Below, piece after piece: positions 1-6,986 of a DNA stretch of 19,039 nucleotides; position 1 is the stretch's first letter, and each line of letters begins with the position of its first letter. Below the pieces are notes generated by a model that was not told the DNA's origin, ran no database searches, and saw only the letters and a list, made by a program, of their open reading frames with translations. The translations under genes were made by a program, and so were the position numbers. The DNA is from Frankiaceae bacterium (lineage in GTDB: Bacteria > Actinomycetota > Actinomycetes > Mycobacteriales > SCTD01): NCBI GenBank assembly GCA_026786045.1, contig JAJAYV010000303.1, positions 1-19,039 on the forward strand, in the 5' to 3' direction.

Positions 1-70
1 GCGGCGCCGGCCGGCGGGGGCGGGGGCGGGGGCCCGGGGGGGGGGGGGCCGGGGGGGGTGCGCCCCCCCG
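1..70. repeat. G-homopolymer low-complexity contig end
   Basis: The first bases are almost pure G/C, with G runs of 5, 5, 5, 13 (36-48) and 8 (51-58) bases and a C run at 63-69. Read through on the minus strand they would give a proline/glycine tract in place of the AraC-like protein that precedes it. Nothing else in the window looks like this. I infer sequencing or assembly error at a contig edge rather than a biological repeat. Confidence 0.55.
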
Positions 71-219
71 TGGCGGGTGCCGGCCAGCTGGCGCGCCGCG
101 CCCACGCCGCGCTCCTCGCCCAGCCGCACGAGCAGCAGGGTGCTGGCGGCGCTGCGGCGGGGCACAACCACAGTCTGGCCGGAAGTGTCAAGGACCTGGC
201 CGCGCGAGACCTGGGTCAC
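1..219 (-). CDS. Partial AraC-type transcriptional regulator (N-terminus)
   Basis: A minus-strand frame is open from GTG at 219 to the window edge. An in-frame ATG at 249 would extend it by ten residues. It reads MTQVSRGQVLDTSG, then a stretch ending in LLLVRLGEERGVGAARQLAGT. The pattern 'leucine-rich helix, ERGV-x-ARxLAGT' is typical of the N-terminal ligand-binding domain of AraC-family regulators of the arabinose-binding-domain type. The DNA-binding half lies outside the window. From about base 70 leftward the frame enters the G-run region and loses plausibility. It diverges from a flavin monooxygenase, the same arrangement as virS and mymA in Mycobacterium tuberculosis, so it may control that gene. 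The family call rests on about 50 residues and could be wrong. The start choice is also open. Confidence 0.42.
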   Translation of the reverse strand, partial: MTQVSRGQVLDTSGQTVVVPRRSAASTLLLVRLGEERGVGAARQLAGTRHGGAHPPRPPPPRAPAPAPAGRRR

Positions 220-234
220 GCCCCCGTCGGTCCC

Positions 235-240
235 TAGCGT
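235..240 (+). promoter_or_regulatory. Candidate -10 element of a leaderless promoter for the monooxygenase
   Basis: TAGCGT fits the actinobacterial TAnnnT -10 consensus and ends 7 bases before the ATG at 248. No Shine-Dalgarno sequence is visible. This spacing predicts transcription starting at or next to the start codon, giving a leaderless mRNA. No convincing -35 element was seen. Confidence 0.45.
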
Positions 241-247
241 CGCCGAC

Positions 248-1708
248 ATGGTGAGGGTGGCGATCGTCGGGACCGGCTTCGGAGGCATCGGCACCGCCGT
301 GCGCCTGCTCCAGGACGGCGTCGAGGAGCTGGTGCTCTTCGAACGCAGCGACGACGTCGGCGGCGTCTGGCGCGACAACACCTACCCGGGCGCGGCCTGC
401 GACGTGGCCAGCCACCTCTACTCGTTCTCCTTCGCGCCCACCGGCCGCTGGTCACGCCGGTTCGCGCCGCAGGCCGAGATCCACAGCTACCTGCGCGACG
501 TGGCCCGAGACTTCGGCCTGCTGCCCCACGTCCGCCTCCGCACCGAGGTGCTGTCCGCGGCGTGGGACGGCGGGCAGTGGGTGCTGGAGCTGTCGGGCGG
601 CGGGTCGCACACCGCCGACGTGCTGGTGGCCGCCTGCGGCCAGCTCAGCCGGCCCCGGCTGCCGGACGTGCCGGGGCTGCAGGACTTCGCCGGCACGACG
701 TTCCACAGCGCCGAGTGGGACCACGACGCCGACCTGACCGGCCGGGTGGCGGTCCTCGGCACCGGCGCGAGCGCGATCCAGTTCGTGCCCGAGGTGGCCC
801 GCACCGCCGTGGCCGTAACCGTCTTCCAGCGCTCCGCGCCGTACGTCCTCCGCAAGCCTGACCGGGCGTACGGCACGGTGGTGCGCGCCGCGCTGGACCG
901 CGCGCCGTGGCTGCTCAAGGCGGACCGGCTCAAGGTCTTCTGCACCAACGAGCTGCGCAGCCTGGGCTTCAACACCGAGCCGCGGCTCATGAAGGGCGTC
1001 GACGTCCGCTTCCGCCGGTACCTCGCGCAGCAGGTCCCGGACCCGGTGCTGCGCGACCGGCTCACCCCGCGCGACCCGATCGGCTGCAAGCGGATCCTGC
1101 AGAGCAACGAGTGGTACCCGGCGCTGCAGGAACCGCACGTCGAGCTGGTCACCGACGACGTCGTGCGCGTCGTGCCCGAGGGCGTCGTGAGCGCCGACGG
1201 GCGGGTGCACGAGGCCGACGTCCTCGTGCTCGGCACCGGCTTCGCCGCGACCGAGCTGCTCGCGCCGATGCAGGTCACCGGCCGCGACGGGCGCCAGCTC
1301 ACCGACGCGTGGAGCCAGGGCGCGGAGGCCTACCTCGGCACCACCGTCGCCGGCTTCCCGAACCTGTTCCTGCTCTACGGCCCCAACACCAACCTCGGGC
1401 ACAGCTCGATCCTGCTCATGCTGGAGAGCCAGATCGCCTACGTGCGCGACGCCGTGCGGCTGGTGGGCGACGGCGGTGCGCTGGAGGTCCGGGCCGAGGT
1501 GATGCGCGCCTTCAACGACCGGCTGCAGAACAAGCTCGCCGGCACGGTCTTCGCCGGCGGCTGCCGCAGCTGGTACCTCGACGCCCGCGGGCGCAACACC
1601 CAGAACTGGCCCGGCACCACCCTGGACTTCCGCCGCCGCACCCGCCGGGTCCGGCTCGAGGACCACGTCCTCGTCCCGGCCCGACCGCTGGTCGATGCAG
1701 GATCCTGA
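248..1708 (+). CDS. Flavin-containing monooxygenase, Baeyer-Villiger type
   Basis: This 486-residue cytoplasmic FAD- and NADPH-dependent enzyme should insert oxygen next to a ketone, or oxygenate a heteroatom, using O2. Visible motifs are the FAD Rossmann glycines GTGFGGIG (residues 8-15), the family segment GGVWRDNTYPGAACD, the Baeyer-Villiger fingerprint FxGxxxHxxxW(P/D) as FAGTTFHSAEWD (147-158), and the NADPH-binding GTGASA (171-176). The length fits single-domain class B monooxygenases. The start at 248 puts the Rossmann strand at residue 4. Upstream in-frame codons back to 77 are low-quality proline/arginine/serine sequence and were not used. A divergent AraC-like gene and a leaderless promoter lie just upstream. 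The substrate cannot be read from the sequence. MymA of M. tuberculosis is a comparable enzyme by context. Confidence 0.9.
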   Translation: MVRVAIVGTGFGGIGTAVRLLQDGVEELVLFERSDDVGGVWRDNTYPGAACDVASHLYSFSFAPTGRWSRRFAPQAEIHSYLRDVARDFGLLPHVRLRTEVLSAAWDGGQWVLELSGGGSHTADVLVAACGQLSRPRLPDVPGLQDFAGTTFHSAEWDHDADLTGRVAVLGTGASAIQFVPEVARTAVAVTVFQRSAPYVLRKPDRAYGTVVRAALDRAPWLLKADRLKVFCTNELRSLGFNTEPRLMKGVDVRFRRYLAQQVPDPVLRDRLTPRDPIGCKRILQSNEWYPALQEPHVELVTDDVVRVVPEGVVSADGRVHEADVLVLGTGFAATELLAPMQVTGRDGRQLTDAWSQGAEAYLGTTVAGFPNLFLLYGPNTNLGHSSILLMLESQIAYVRDAVRLVGDGGALEVRAEVMRAFNDRLQNKLAGTVFAGGCRSWYLDARGRNTQNWPGTTLDFRRRTRRVRLEDHVLVPARPLVDAGS

Positions 1709-1714
1709 CTGGAG

Positions 1715-1748
1715 CCGGTGCGGTCGTTCGGCTGCAGCCGGGCACCGG
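1715..1748 (+). terminator. Nested hairpin after the monooxygenase, likely terminator
   Basis: Seven bases after the stop, CCGGTGC (1715-1721) pairs with GCACCGG (1742-1748). The loop contains the perfect 12-base palindrome CGGCTGCAGCCG (1729-1740). The two stems stack into a GC-rich structure. There is no T tract, as is usual for actinobacterial intrinsic terminators. It separates the monooxygenase from the surface-protein gene. Confidence 0.45.
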
Positions 1749-1809
1749 ACTGGCCGACACTGAGCAGGACGGGCCCCGGCACGGTCCGCACGCCCGGAGG
1801 ACCCTGCTC

Positions 1810-4416
1810 GTGACGCATCCCCGCTCCACCCCTGCCCTCGTCCTGATCGTCCTGCTCGTGGCGGCGGGGCTGCCCGCTCTGATGGCCTCGGCGGCCGAGG
1901 TGCAACGCCTGTCCGGCTCCGGCCGCTACGAGACGGCCGCGGCGGTGAGCGCGTCCTTCTTCGACCCGGGCGTCCCGGTCGCCTACGTCGCCACCGGGCT
2001 GTCCTTCCCGGACGCGCTGGCCGGCGGGGCCGCCGCGGCCGCGAAGGGCGGCCCGGTGCTGCTCGTCGACCGCGACGCCGTGCCGGACGCGACCGAGGGC
2101 GAGCTCGAGCGGCTGCGGCCCGGGCGGATCGTGGTGCTGGGTGGCGAGAGCGCCGTGTCGGCTGCCGTTCTCGGTCCGCTCGACGCCTTCACCGACGGTG
2201 AGGTCACCCGGCTGTCCGGCCCGGACCGCTACGCGACCGCGGCCGCGATCAGCGCCGCGACCTTCGCGCCGGGCGTGCGCAACGTGCACATCACCACCGG
2301 CGCCGGCTTCGCCGACGCACTCGCCGCGGGCCCGGCAGCGGGGGCGCAGAACAGCCCGGTGCTGCGCGGCCCCCCCGGCGCGGTGCCGGCGGCGACCGCA
2401 ACCGAGCTCCGCCGGCTCCAGCCTGCGGCGATCACCGTCCTGGGCGGCGCCACGGCCGTCTGGCCCGCCGTCGAGGCGGCGCTGGAGCGGTACGCCCCGG
2501 TCACCCGGCTCTTCGGACCCGACCGGTCGGCGACCTCCGCCGCCGTCGCCCGCGTGGCTTTCCCGGACCGCGTGCCGGCCGTGTTCCTCGCGGCCGGCGG
2601 GGCCTTCCCCGACGCGCTGGCCGGCGGACCGGTCGCCGCCCTCACCCCCGGACCGCTGATGCTCGTGCCGAAGGACTGCATCCCCGCGGTCGTGCAGGCC
2701 CAGATCGACCGGCTGGCGCCGGAGCGGGTCGTGGTCCTCGGCGGCACTGCCGCAGTCGGCATCGGGGTTGCGAGCGGCACGCCCTGCCCGGGCGGTGCTG
2801 CCGCCCCGCCGGCCTCGGTCTCCGGCGGCCCGGCCAGCACCTTCGTCGTCGAGGCGCCGGACTACGCCAGCGAGGTGCACGGCGACCCGTGGGACTACGC
2901 CAACACCGACGACATCCACGTCGGCACCCCGCAGATGTCCGACGGCGGCGCGGTCGCGGGCGGGCTGCTCACCTACCGGACCGCCACGGCCTTCCCGTGG
3001 ATGGACCCGATCCCGTACCTGCCGGGCTCGATGCCGCTGGAGCGGGACGGGCCGCGCGCCCCGGTCGACACCGCCCGCTACACCCACCTGTCCGTGCGCA
3101 TGAGCGCCTCCCAGGCCGGCGCCGGGATCCTCGTCTGGTCGATCTGCGACTGGTCGCGCAGCAGCTCCTGCCAGGGAGCGAAGGGCGTGGCGGTCCAGGC
3201 CGGCTGGCACACCTACGACGTCCTGCTCGAGGGCACCGACCCGAACCTGCGCGCGCCCTGGTCGGGCTCGGCCCTGCAGCTGCGCTTCATCCCGAACGAC
3301 AAGACCGACGTCGACATCGCGGTGGACTGGATGCGCCTGCACGGCGCAGCGGCCCCCGCCCGCTTCACCCTGGCGCCGGTGGCCCCCGGCGCCGCCAACG
3401 AGGTGCTGTGGGACAGCGACGGCGACCTGACGAACAACACCGCGGGCGCCCCCGGCTGGGGCGTGCTCGGCACGACGACCGGCACCGCGTACGACTTCCC
3501 CGTCGCGACGTTCCCGCCCGGTCAGTACCGCCTCTACACCCGCGCCTCCGGGCGCACCGGCGCCTACACCGAGGCGCTGCACGTGCTGCCTCGGCCACGG
3601 GTCGTCGTCGACAGCCCGAGCCTGCGCAGCGGGGACGACTACGCGACTGCCGTGCGCGGGAACCCCTGGGACTTCGCAGGTCTGGACGACGTCGGTCGTC
3701 ACGAGAACGTCTGCAACTCGCAGATCCTCGACGGTGGGGTGCTTGCTGCGAACAACTGCGGGGCCGAGATCGACAACCCCTACTTCTTCCTGCCGACCGC
3801 CGGGGCGATCGACGGCAGCACCTGGCACCGGCTGCACCTGCGGCTGCGCTACGACGGCCCGTTCGGCCTGACCGGCGGACCGACGGGCGGCGCGGTGGCC
3901 CGGCTCATCTGGTTCGTCGCCGGCGACGGCGCGGCCAGCGACCAGAACGTGCACGACATCGTCGTCCACCCCGGTTGGCAGGACATCGCCGTCGACCTCA
4001 GGACCGACCCGCCGTCCGCCGTCGTCGACGAGACGCAGTCCGGCCCGCGCATCGGCTGGGCCGGCCAGACGATCACCTCGCTGCGGCTGGACCCCAACGA
4101 GGACGTCAGCAGCCGGCAGTGGTACGTCGACAGCGTGCGGCTGACGCGGGAGGACGCCGCCCGTGGGGCCTACGACGTGCGCTTCCGGGAGACCTCCGGA
4201 CTCGGCGGTACCGCGCAGGTGTTCCTCGACCGCGACCGCAGCGGCACCGACGGGGTGCAGGTGGCGGCGCAGCCGGTCGTCGGGGGGCCGAACACCGCCC
4301 GCATCGCACTGCCGGGCTCGTTGCCCGAGGGCCGCTACTGGCCCTACGTCGTCGTGACCGGCCCGTCCGGCAGCACGGTGGAGTACGCCGCCGCACCGGT
4401 GCACCTGACCCGGTAG
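1810..4416 (+). CDS. Secreted cell-wall-binding protein with three CWB2 repeats and duplicated C-terminal modules
   Basis: An 868-residue extracellular protein. The GTG start has GGAGG at 1796-1800, nine bases upstream. Residues 1-28 form a signal peptide: a short basic start, a hydrophobic core from about 9 to 25, and an ASA cleavage site. Three CWB2 (cell wall binding repeat 2) units follow at about 31-130, 132-229 and 231-331. They carry the repeated signatures RLSGxxRYxTA, FPDALAGG and VVLGG. The third has Cys residues in KDCIP and TPCPG. CWB2 triplets bind anionic wall polymers non-covalently. The C-terminal part (about 340-868) contains two copies of a two-domain unit: a beta-sandwich-like domain (344-510 and 601-778) starting with DYA-x3-V-x-G-(D/N)-PWD and ending VD-x2-RL, each followed by an Ig-like domain (512-597 and 783-868). 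It probably anchors to the wall and displays ligand-binding modules. The ligand is unknown. Confidence 0.85.
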   Translation: MTHPRSTPALVLIVLLVAAGLPALMASAAEVQRLSGSGRYETAAAVSASFFDPGVPVAYVATGLSFPDALAGGAAAAAKGGPVLLVDRDAVPDATEGELERLRPGRIVVLGGESAVSAAVLGPLDAFTDGEVTRLSGPDRYATAAAISAATFAPGVRNVHITTGAGFADALAAGPAAGAQNSPVLRGPPGAVPAATATELRRLQPAAITVLGGATAVWPAVEAALERYAPVTRLFGPDRSATSAAVARVAFPDRVPAVFLAAGGAFPDALAGGPVAALTPGPLMLVPKDCIPAVVQAQIDRLAPERVVVLGGTAAVGIGVASGTPCPGGAAAPPASVSGGPASTFVVEAPDYASEVHGDPWDYANTDDIHVGTPQMSDGGAVAGGLLTYRTATAFPWMDPIPYLPGSMPLERDGPRAPVDTARYTHLSVRMSASQAGAGILVWSICDWSRSSSCQGAKGVAVQAGWHTYDVLLEGTDPNLRAPWSGSALQLRFIPNDKTDVDIAVDWMRLHGAAAPARFTLAPVAPGAANEVLWDSDGDLTNNTAGAPGWGVLGTTTGTAYDFPVATFPPGQYRLYTRASGRTGAYTEALHVLPRPRVVVDSPSLRSGDDYATAVRGNPWDFAGLDDVGRHENVCNSQILDGGVLAANNCGAEIDNPYFFLPTAGAIDGSTWHRLHLRLRYDGPFGLTGGPTGGAVARLIWFVAGDGAASDQNVHDIVVHPGWQDIAVDLRTDPPSAVVDETQSGPRIGWAGQTITSLRLDPNEDVSSRQWYVDSVRLTREDAARGAYDVRFRETSGLGGTAQVFLDRDRSGTDGVQVAAQPVVGGPNTARIALPGSLPEGRYWPYVVVTGPSGSTVEYAAAPVHLTR

Positions 4417-4425
4417 GGCGAGCCC

Positions 4426-4644
4426 CTAGACCAGCCGTACCCTCTCGGTCCCGAGCGCCACGACGTCGCCCTTCTTCAGCTGACGCCCGCGGCGGGTCTC
4501 GACCCGGCCGCCGACCGTCACCGCGCCCTGCTCGAGCAGCGGGCGGACGTCGGAGCCCTGGTCGACCAGCCCGGCGAGCTTGAGCAGCTGGCCCAGGCGG
4601 ATGCCGTCGTCACGGACCTCGACCGGACGGATGACCTCGCGCAC
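4426..4644 (-). CDS. Small S4-domain RNA-binding protein
   Basis: A 72-residue basic protein that is essentially one S4 domain. It reads REVIRPVEVRDDGIRLGQLL, then LVxxGSDVRPLLEQGAVTVGG and RRGRQLKKGD. The pattern RLGQLLK-x-AGL...GxV-x-VNG-like...R-x2-L-x-GD matches the YbcJ/YaaA-like group of stand-alone S4 proteins (usually about 70 residues), which bind structured RNA, often ribosomal. The start chosen is GTG at 4644, with AGGA seven bases upstream and the family's usual N-terminus right after it. The frame is open up to a GTG at 4722, which would add 26 poorly conserved residues. The stop lies nine bases from that of the converging surface-protein gene, leaving no room for a dedicated terminator. 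It diverges from the STAS/HATPase gene. Confidence 0.75.
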   Translation of the reverse strand: MREVIRPVEVRDDGIRLGQLLKLAGLVDQGSDVRPLLEQGAVTVGGRVETRRGRQLKKGDVVALGTERVRLV

Positions 4645-4712
4645 CCGACCATCCTGCACGATCGTCCTGCGCACACGAGGGGTTGCGGCGGAGCCACACC
4701 TGGGCTGCGTCC

Positions 4713-4739
4713 GTTTCGTCACGGTCGGGTGACGGGCAT
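4713..4739 (+). promoter_or_regulatory. Weak candidate stress-sigma promoter (GTTT-N17-GGGCAT)
   Basis: GTTT at 4713-4716 and GGGCAT at 4734-4739 resemble the GTTT...GGGTAT pattern recognised by actinobacterial SigB/SigF-type factors. One base differs in the second box and the spacer is slightly long at 17. It points at a gene encoding an anti-sigma-like protein, where autoregulation by such a factor is common. This is a weak match that could occur by chance. Confidence 0.22.
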
Positions 4740-4742
4740 GTC

Positions 4743-4770
4743 GTCAGGGTCTGCACCCGCGGGCCCTGAC
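4743..4770 (+). promoter_or_regulatory. Inverted repeat in front of the STAS/HATPase gene
   Basis: GTCAGGG (4743-4749) pairs perfectly with CCCTGAC (4764-4770). The pairing can extend inward with G-U pairs to an 11-base stem and a 6-base loop. It sits 29 bases before the ATG at 4800, between two divergent genes, so it is not a terminator of either. An operator or a 5' leader hairpin are both possible. Confidence 0.4.
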
Positions 4771-4799
4771 TCCGTCACAAAGGATCCCGAGGCCCCGTC

Positions 4800-5507
4800 A
4801 TGCTTGTGCGGTCCGACCTCGCCGACGGCGTCCTGGTGCTGACCGTCGAGGGCCCCCTGCTCGACGCCGACGTCGCGACGCTGTGCGTCTCCGTCTCGCG
4901 CGCGCTCACCGAGCCGGTGCGCGGCGTCGTGCTCGACCTCGGGGCCGTCGACGAGGTCAACGACGTCGCCCGCTGCGCGTTGCAGGAGCTGGCCCACCTG
5001 TCGTCGGGCTGGCCGCGCGCGGCCCTCGTCGTCGCCAGTGGGCCGACCGGGCTCGACCTCGACGGTGGGGTCGTCCTCCCCGACCGCGCCCAGGCCCTCG
5101 CCCACGTCGACGACCGCCAGGAGCGTCCGCGCGCGGTCATGAGCCTCGACGCGGGTCTCGCCTCCGCCGCGCAGGCCCGCGCAGCGGTCGCCGCGTGCAG
5201 CGACCGCCTCGGTCTCGACGAGCTCAGTGACGACGTCGTGCTGGTCGTCAGCGAGATGGTCACGAACGCCGTGCGCCACGCTGTGCCGCCGGTCCGCCTG
5301 GAGATCGAGGCGGGTGAGGACGCCGTCGTCGTCGCAGTGTGCGACGGCAGCCCGCAGTCCCCCGTCGCCCGCGAGGCCGACCTCGACGCCGAGGGCGGTC
5401 GCGGGATGCTGCTCGTCGACCTGCTCAGCGACGATCACGGCGTGCGCGCCCAGCCACCCGGCAAGGCGGTCTGGGCCATGCTTCTCCGGCGGCGCTCCCG
5501 GGTCTGA
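4800..5507 (+). CDS. STAS-like domain fused to RsbW-type HATPase (partner-switching regulator)
   Basis: A 235-residue cytoplasmic protein. Residues 1 to about 110 look like a STAS (anti-sigma antagonist) fold, with LVLTVEGPLLDADV followed by VVLDLGAVDEVND. Residues 115-235 are a GHKL ATPase of the RsbW/SpoIIAB anti-sigma kinase kind. The N-box is SEMVTNAVRHA, with the Mg-binding Asn at 156; the G1 box is CDGSP (181-185) and the G2 box is GGRGM (199-203). Normally the two functions are separate proteins, and the kinase phosphorylates a Ser in the STAS partner. Here the expected D-S-S segment reads NDVARCAL, with no Ser or Thr. The GAGG seven bases before ATG 4800 supports the start. The next gene starts 25 bases downstream under its own promoter. 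It probably controls a sigma factor or another partner, but no sigma gene is in the window. Confidence 0.8.
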   Translation: MLVRSDLADGVLVLTVEGPLLDADVATLCVSVSRALTEPVRGVVLDLGAVDEVNDVARCALQELAHLSSGWPRAALVVASGPTGLDLDGGVVLPDRAQALAHVDDRQERPRAVMSLDAGLASAAQARAAVAACSDRLGLDELSDDVVLVVSEMVTNAVRHAVPPVRLEIEAGEDAVVVAVCDGSPQSPVAREADLDAEGGRGMLLVDLLSDDHGVRAQPPGKAVWAMLLRRRSRV

Positions 5508-5520
5508 GGGCTGCGCTCCG

Positions 5521-5526
5521 TACGCT
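5521..5526 (+). promoter_or_regulatory. Candidate leaderless -10 element for the RNB nuclease gene
   Basis: TACGCT (TAnnnT consensus) lies 6 bases before ATG 5533, in the 25-base gap after the STAS/HATPase gene. There is no Shine-Dalgarno sequence, so a leaderless transcript is likely. Confidence 0.42.
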
Positions 5527-5532
5527 GCCGCG

Positions 5533-6942
5533 ATGCCGTCGATCCGTGTCCTGCTGCCCTCCGGCGTGCTCGACCTCGACGCGCTGCGCGCCGAGCTGGA
5601 GGTCCCGGGGGAGTTCCCCCCGGACGTGCTGGCCGAGGCGGAGGCGGCGGCCGCCTCGCCGCGACTGCCGGAGCTGGACCGGACCGACCTGCCGCTGGTC
5701 ACGATCGACCCGCCCGGCAGCCGCGACCTGGACCAGGCGCTTCACCTGGCCCGCACCGCGACCGGCTTCCGGGTGTCGTACGCCATCGCCGACGTCGGTG
5801 CGTTCGTGCGGCCGGGGGGCGTCCTCGACACCGAGGTGCACGCCCGCGGGGTGACGCTCTACGCGCCGGACGGGCGGGTGCCGCTGCACCCGCCGGTGCT
5901 CGGCGAGGACGCCGCGAGCCTGCTGCCCGACGTGGTGCGCCCGGCGCTGCTGTGGGAGCTCGACCTCGACGCCGAGGGCTCGCTGGTCGGCACCGACGTC
6001 CGGCGGGCGCTCGTGCGGTCAACCGCGCGGCTGGACTACGCGACCGTGCAGGCCGCGGTCGACGACGGCAGCGCTGACGAGGTGCTGCAGCTGCTGCGCG
6101 AGGTCGGCCTGCTGCGCGAGCAGCAGGCGCTCGATCGCGGCGCGGTGGACCTGCCGACCCCGTCGCAGGAGGTCGAGCTCGACGGGCACGACCGGCCCAC
6201 CCTGGTCTGGCGCGCGCAGCTGCCGGCCGAGGGCTGGAACGCCCAGATCAGCCTGCTGACAGGGGCTGCAGCGGCCGGCCTCATGCTGGCCGCGGGCATC
6301 GGCCTGCTGCGCACGCTGCCGCCCGCGCCGGCCCATGACGTGGAGACGCTGCGGCGCAGCGCGCTCGCATTGGGCGTCGAATGGCCGAGCGGGGCGTCGT
6401 ACGGCGCCGTGGTCTCCGGCCTCGACCCGCACGAGCCCGCGCACGCCGCGCTGCTCGTGCTGGCCACCCGGCTGCTGCGCGGCGCCGGCTACACCGCCTT
6501 CGACGGGGGCCCGCCGGAGCAGCCGCTGCACTCCGCCGTCGCCCTGCCCTACGCCCACTGCACCGCACCGCTGCGGCGGCTGGCCGACCGGCACGTCGGG
6601 GAGCTCTGTATCGCGCTGGCCGCCGGGGAGCCGGCGCCGGAGTGGGTGCGCGCCGCGCTGCCCGGCCTGCCCGACGTGATGGCAGGGGCGACGCGCCGGG
6701 CCGGGGCGCTGGAGCGGGCCGTCGTGGACGGCGCCGAGGCCGTGGTGCTGGCCGCGCGCCGGGGCGAGCGCTTCGCCGCCGTGGTCGTGGAGACCGGACC
6801 GGGGCGCGGCGTCGTGCAGCTGCAGGACCCGCCCGTGCGGGCGCGCTGCGAGGGCGCCGACCTGCCGCTGGGCGAGTGGGTGGAGGTCGAGCTGGTCGTG
6901 GCCGACCCGGCCACCCGCGAGGTGCTGCTGCGGCGGGTCTGA
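5533..6942 (+). CDS. RNase II/R-family (RNB domain) ribonuclease
   Basis: A 469-residue protein, predicted to be a 3'-to-5' exoribonuclease that degrades RNA processively. The RNB signature is at residues 59-69, DPPGSRDLDQA. It aligns with the metal-binding motif D-x5-D-x-D-D of E. coli RNase II (Asp201, 207, 209, 210), with Asp59, Asp65 and Asp67 kept and the fourth Asp replaced by Gln68. Later family motifs include YAIADVGAFV (following the catalytic segment), GGxPP-like DGRVPLHPP, and CTAPLRRLADRHV near residue 345, which corresponds to the usual SP(I/L)RRYADL. There are no N-terminal cold-shock domains. The C-terminus (about 410-469) may be a short S1-like barrel. The overall size matches the compact actinobacterial RNB proteins. 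The start at 5533 follows a leaderless-type promoter. The frame is open further upstream, but that part reads through the preceding gene. Confidence 0.87.
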   Translation: MPSIRVLLPSGVLDLDALRAELEVPGEFPPDVLAEAEAAAASPRLPELDRTDLPLVTIDPPGSRDLDQALHLARTATGFRVSYAIADVGAFVRPGGVLDTEVHARGVTLYAPDGRVPLHPPVLGEDAASLLPDVVRPALLWELDLDAEGSLVGTDVRRALVRSTARLDYATVQAAVDDGSADEVLQLLREVGLLREQQALDRGAVDLPTPSQEVELDGHDRPTLVWRAQLPAEGWNAQISLLTGAAAAGLMLAAGIGLLRTLPPAPAHDVETLRRSALALGVEWPSGASYGAVVSGLDPHEPAHAALLVLATRLLRGAGYTAFDGGPPEQPLHSAVALPYAHCTAPLRRLADRHVGELCIALAAGEPAPEWVRAALPGLPDVMAGATRRAGALERAVVDGAEAVVLAARRGERFAAVVVETGPGRGVVQLQDPPVRARCEGADLPLGEWVEVELVVADPATREVLLRRV

Positions 6943-6986
6943 CCGCCCGGCGCGCCGGCCCGCGGGGCGGCTGACATGCTCCGAGG

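Noticed and set aside
247..250. CATG acting as start codon for both divergent genes (minus ATG at 249, plus ATG at 248)
   Set aside because: The minus-strand GTG at 219 gives a better protein start. The ten extra residues from 249 have no support.
452..1666. 404-codon minus-strand frame over the monooxygenase
   Set aside because: Antisense shadow with no recognisable motifs; the plus-strand enzyme has all its fingerprints.
907..1809. 301-codon upstream extension of the surface-protein frame
   Set aside because: It overlaps the monooxygenase in another frame. A signal peptide and GGAGG identify GTG 1810 as the real start.
1438..4404. 988-codon open frame on the minus strand
   Set aside because: It is antisense to the surface protein, low-complexity Ala/Gly/Arg/Val-rich, without domain motifs. 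High GC keeps opposite frames open.
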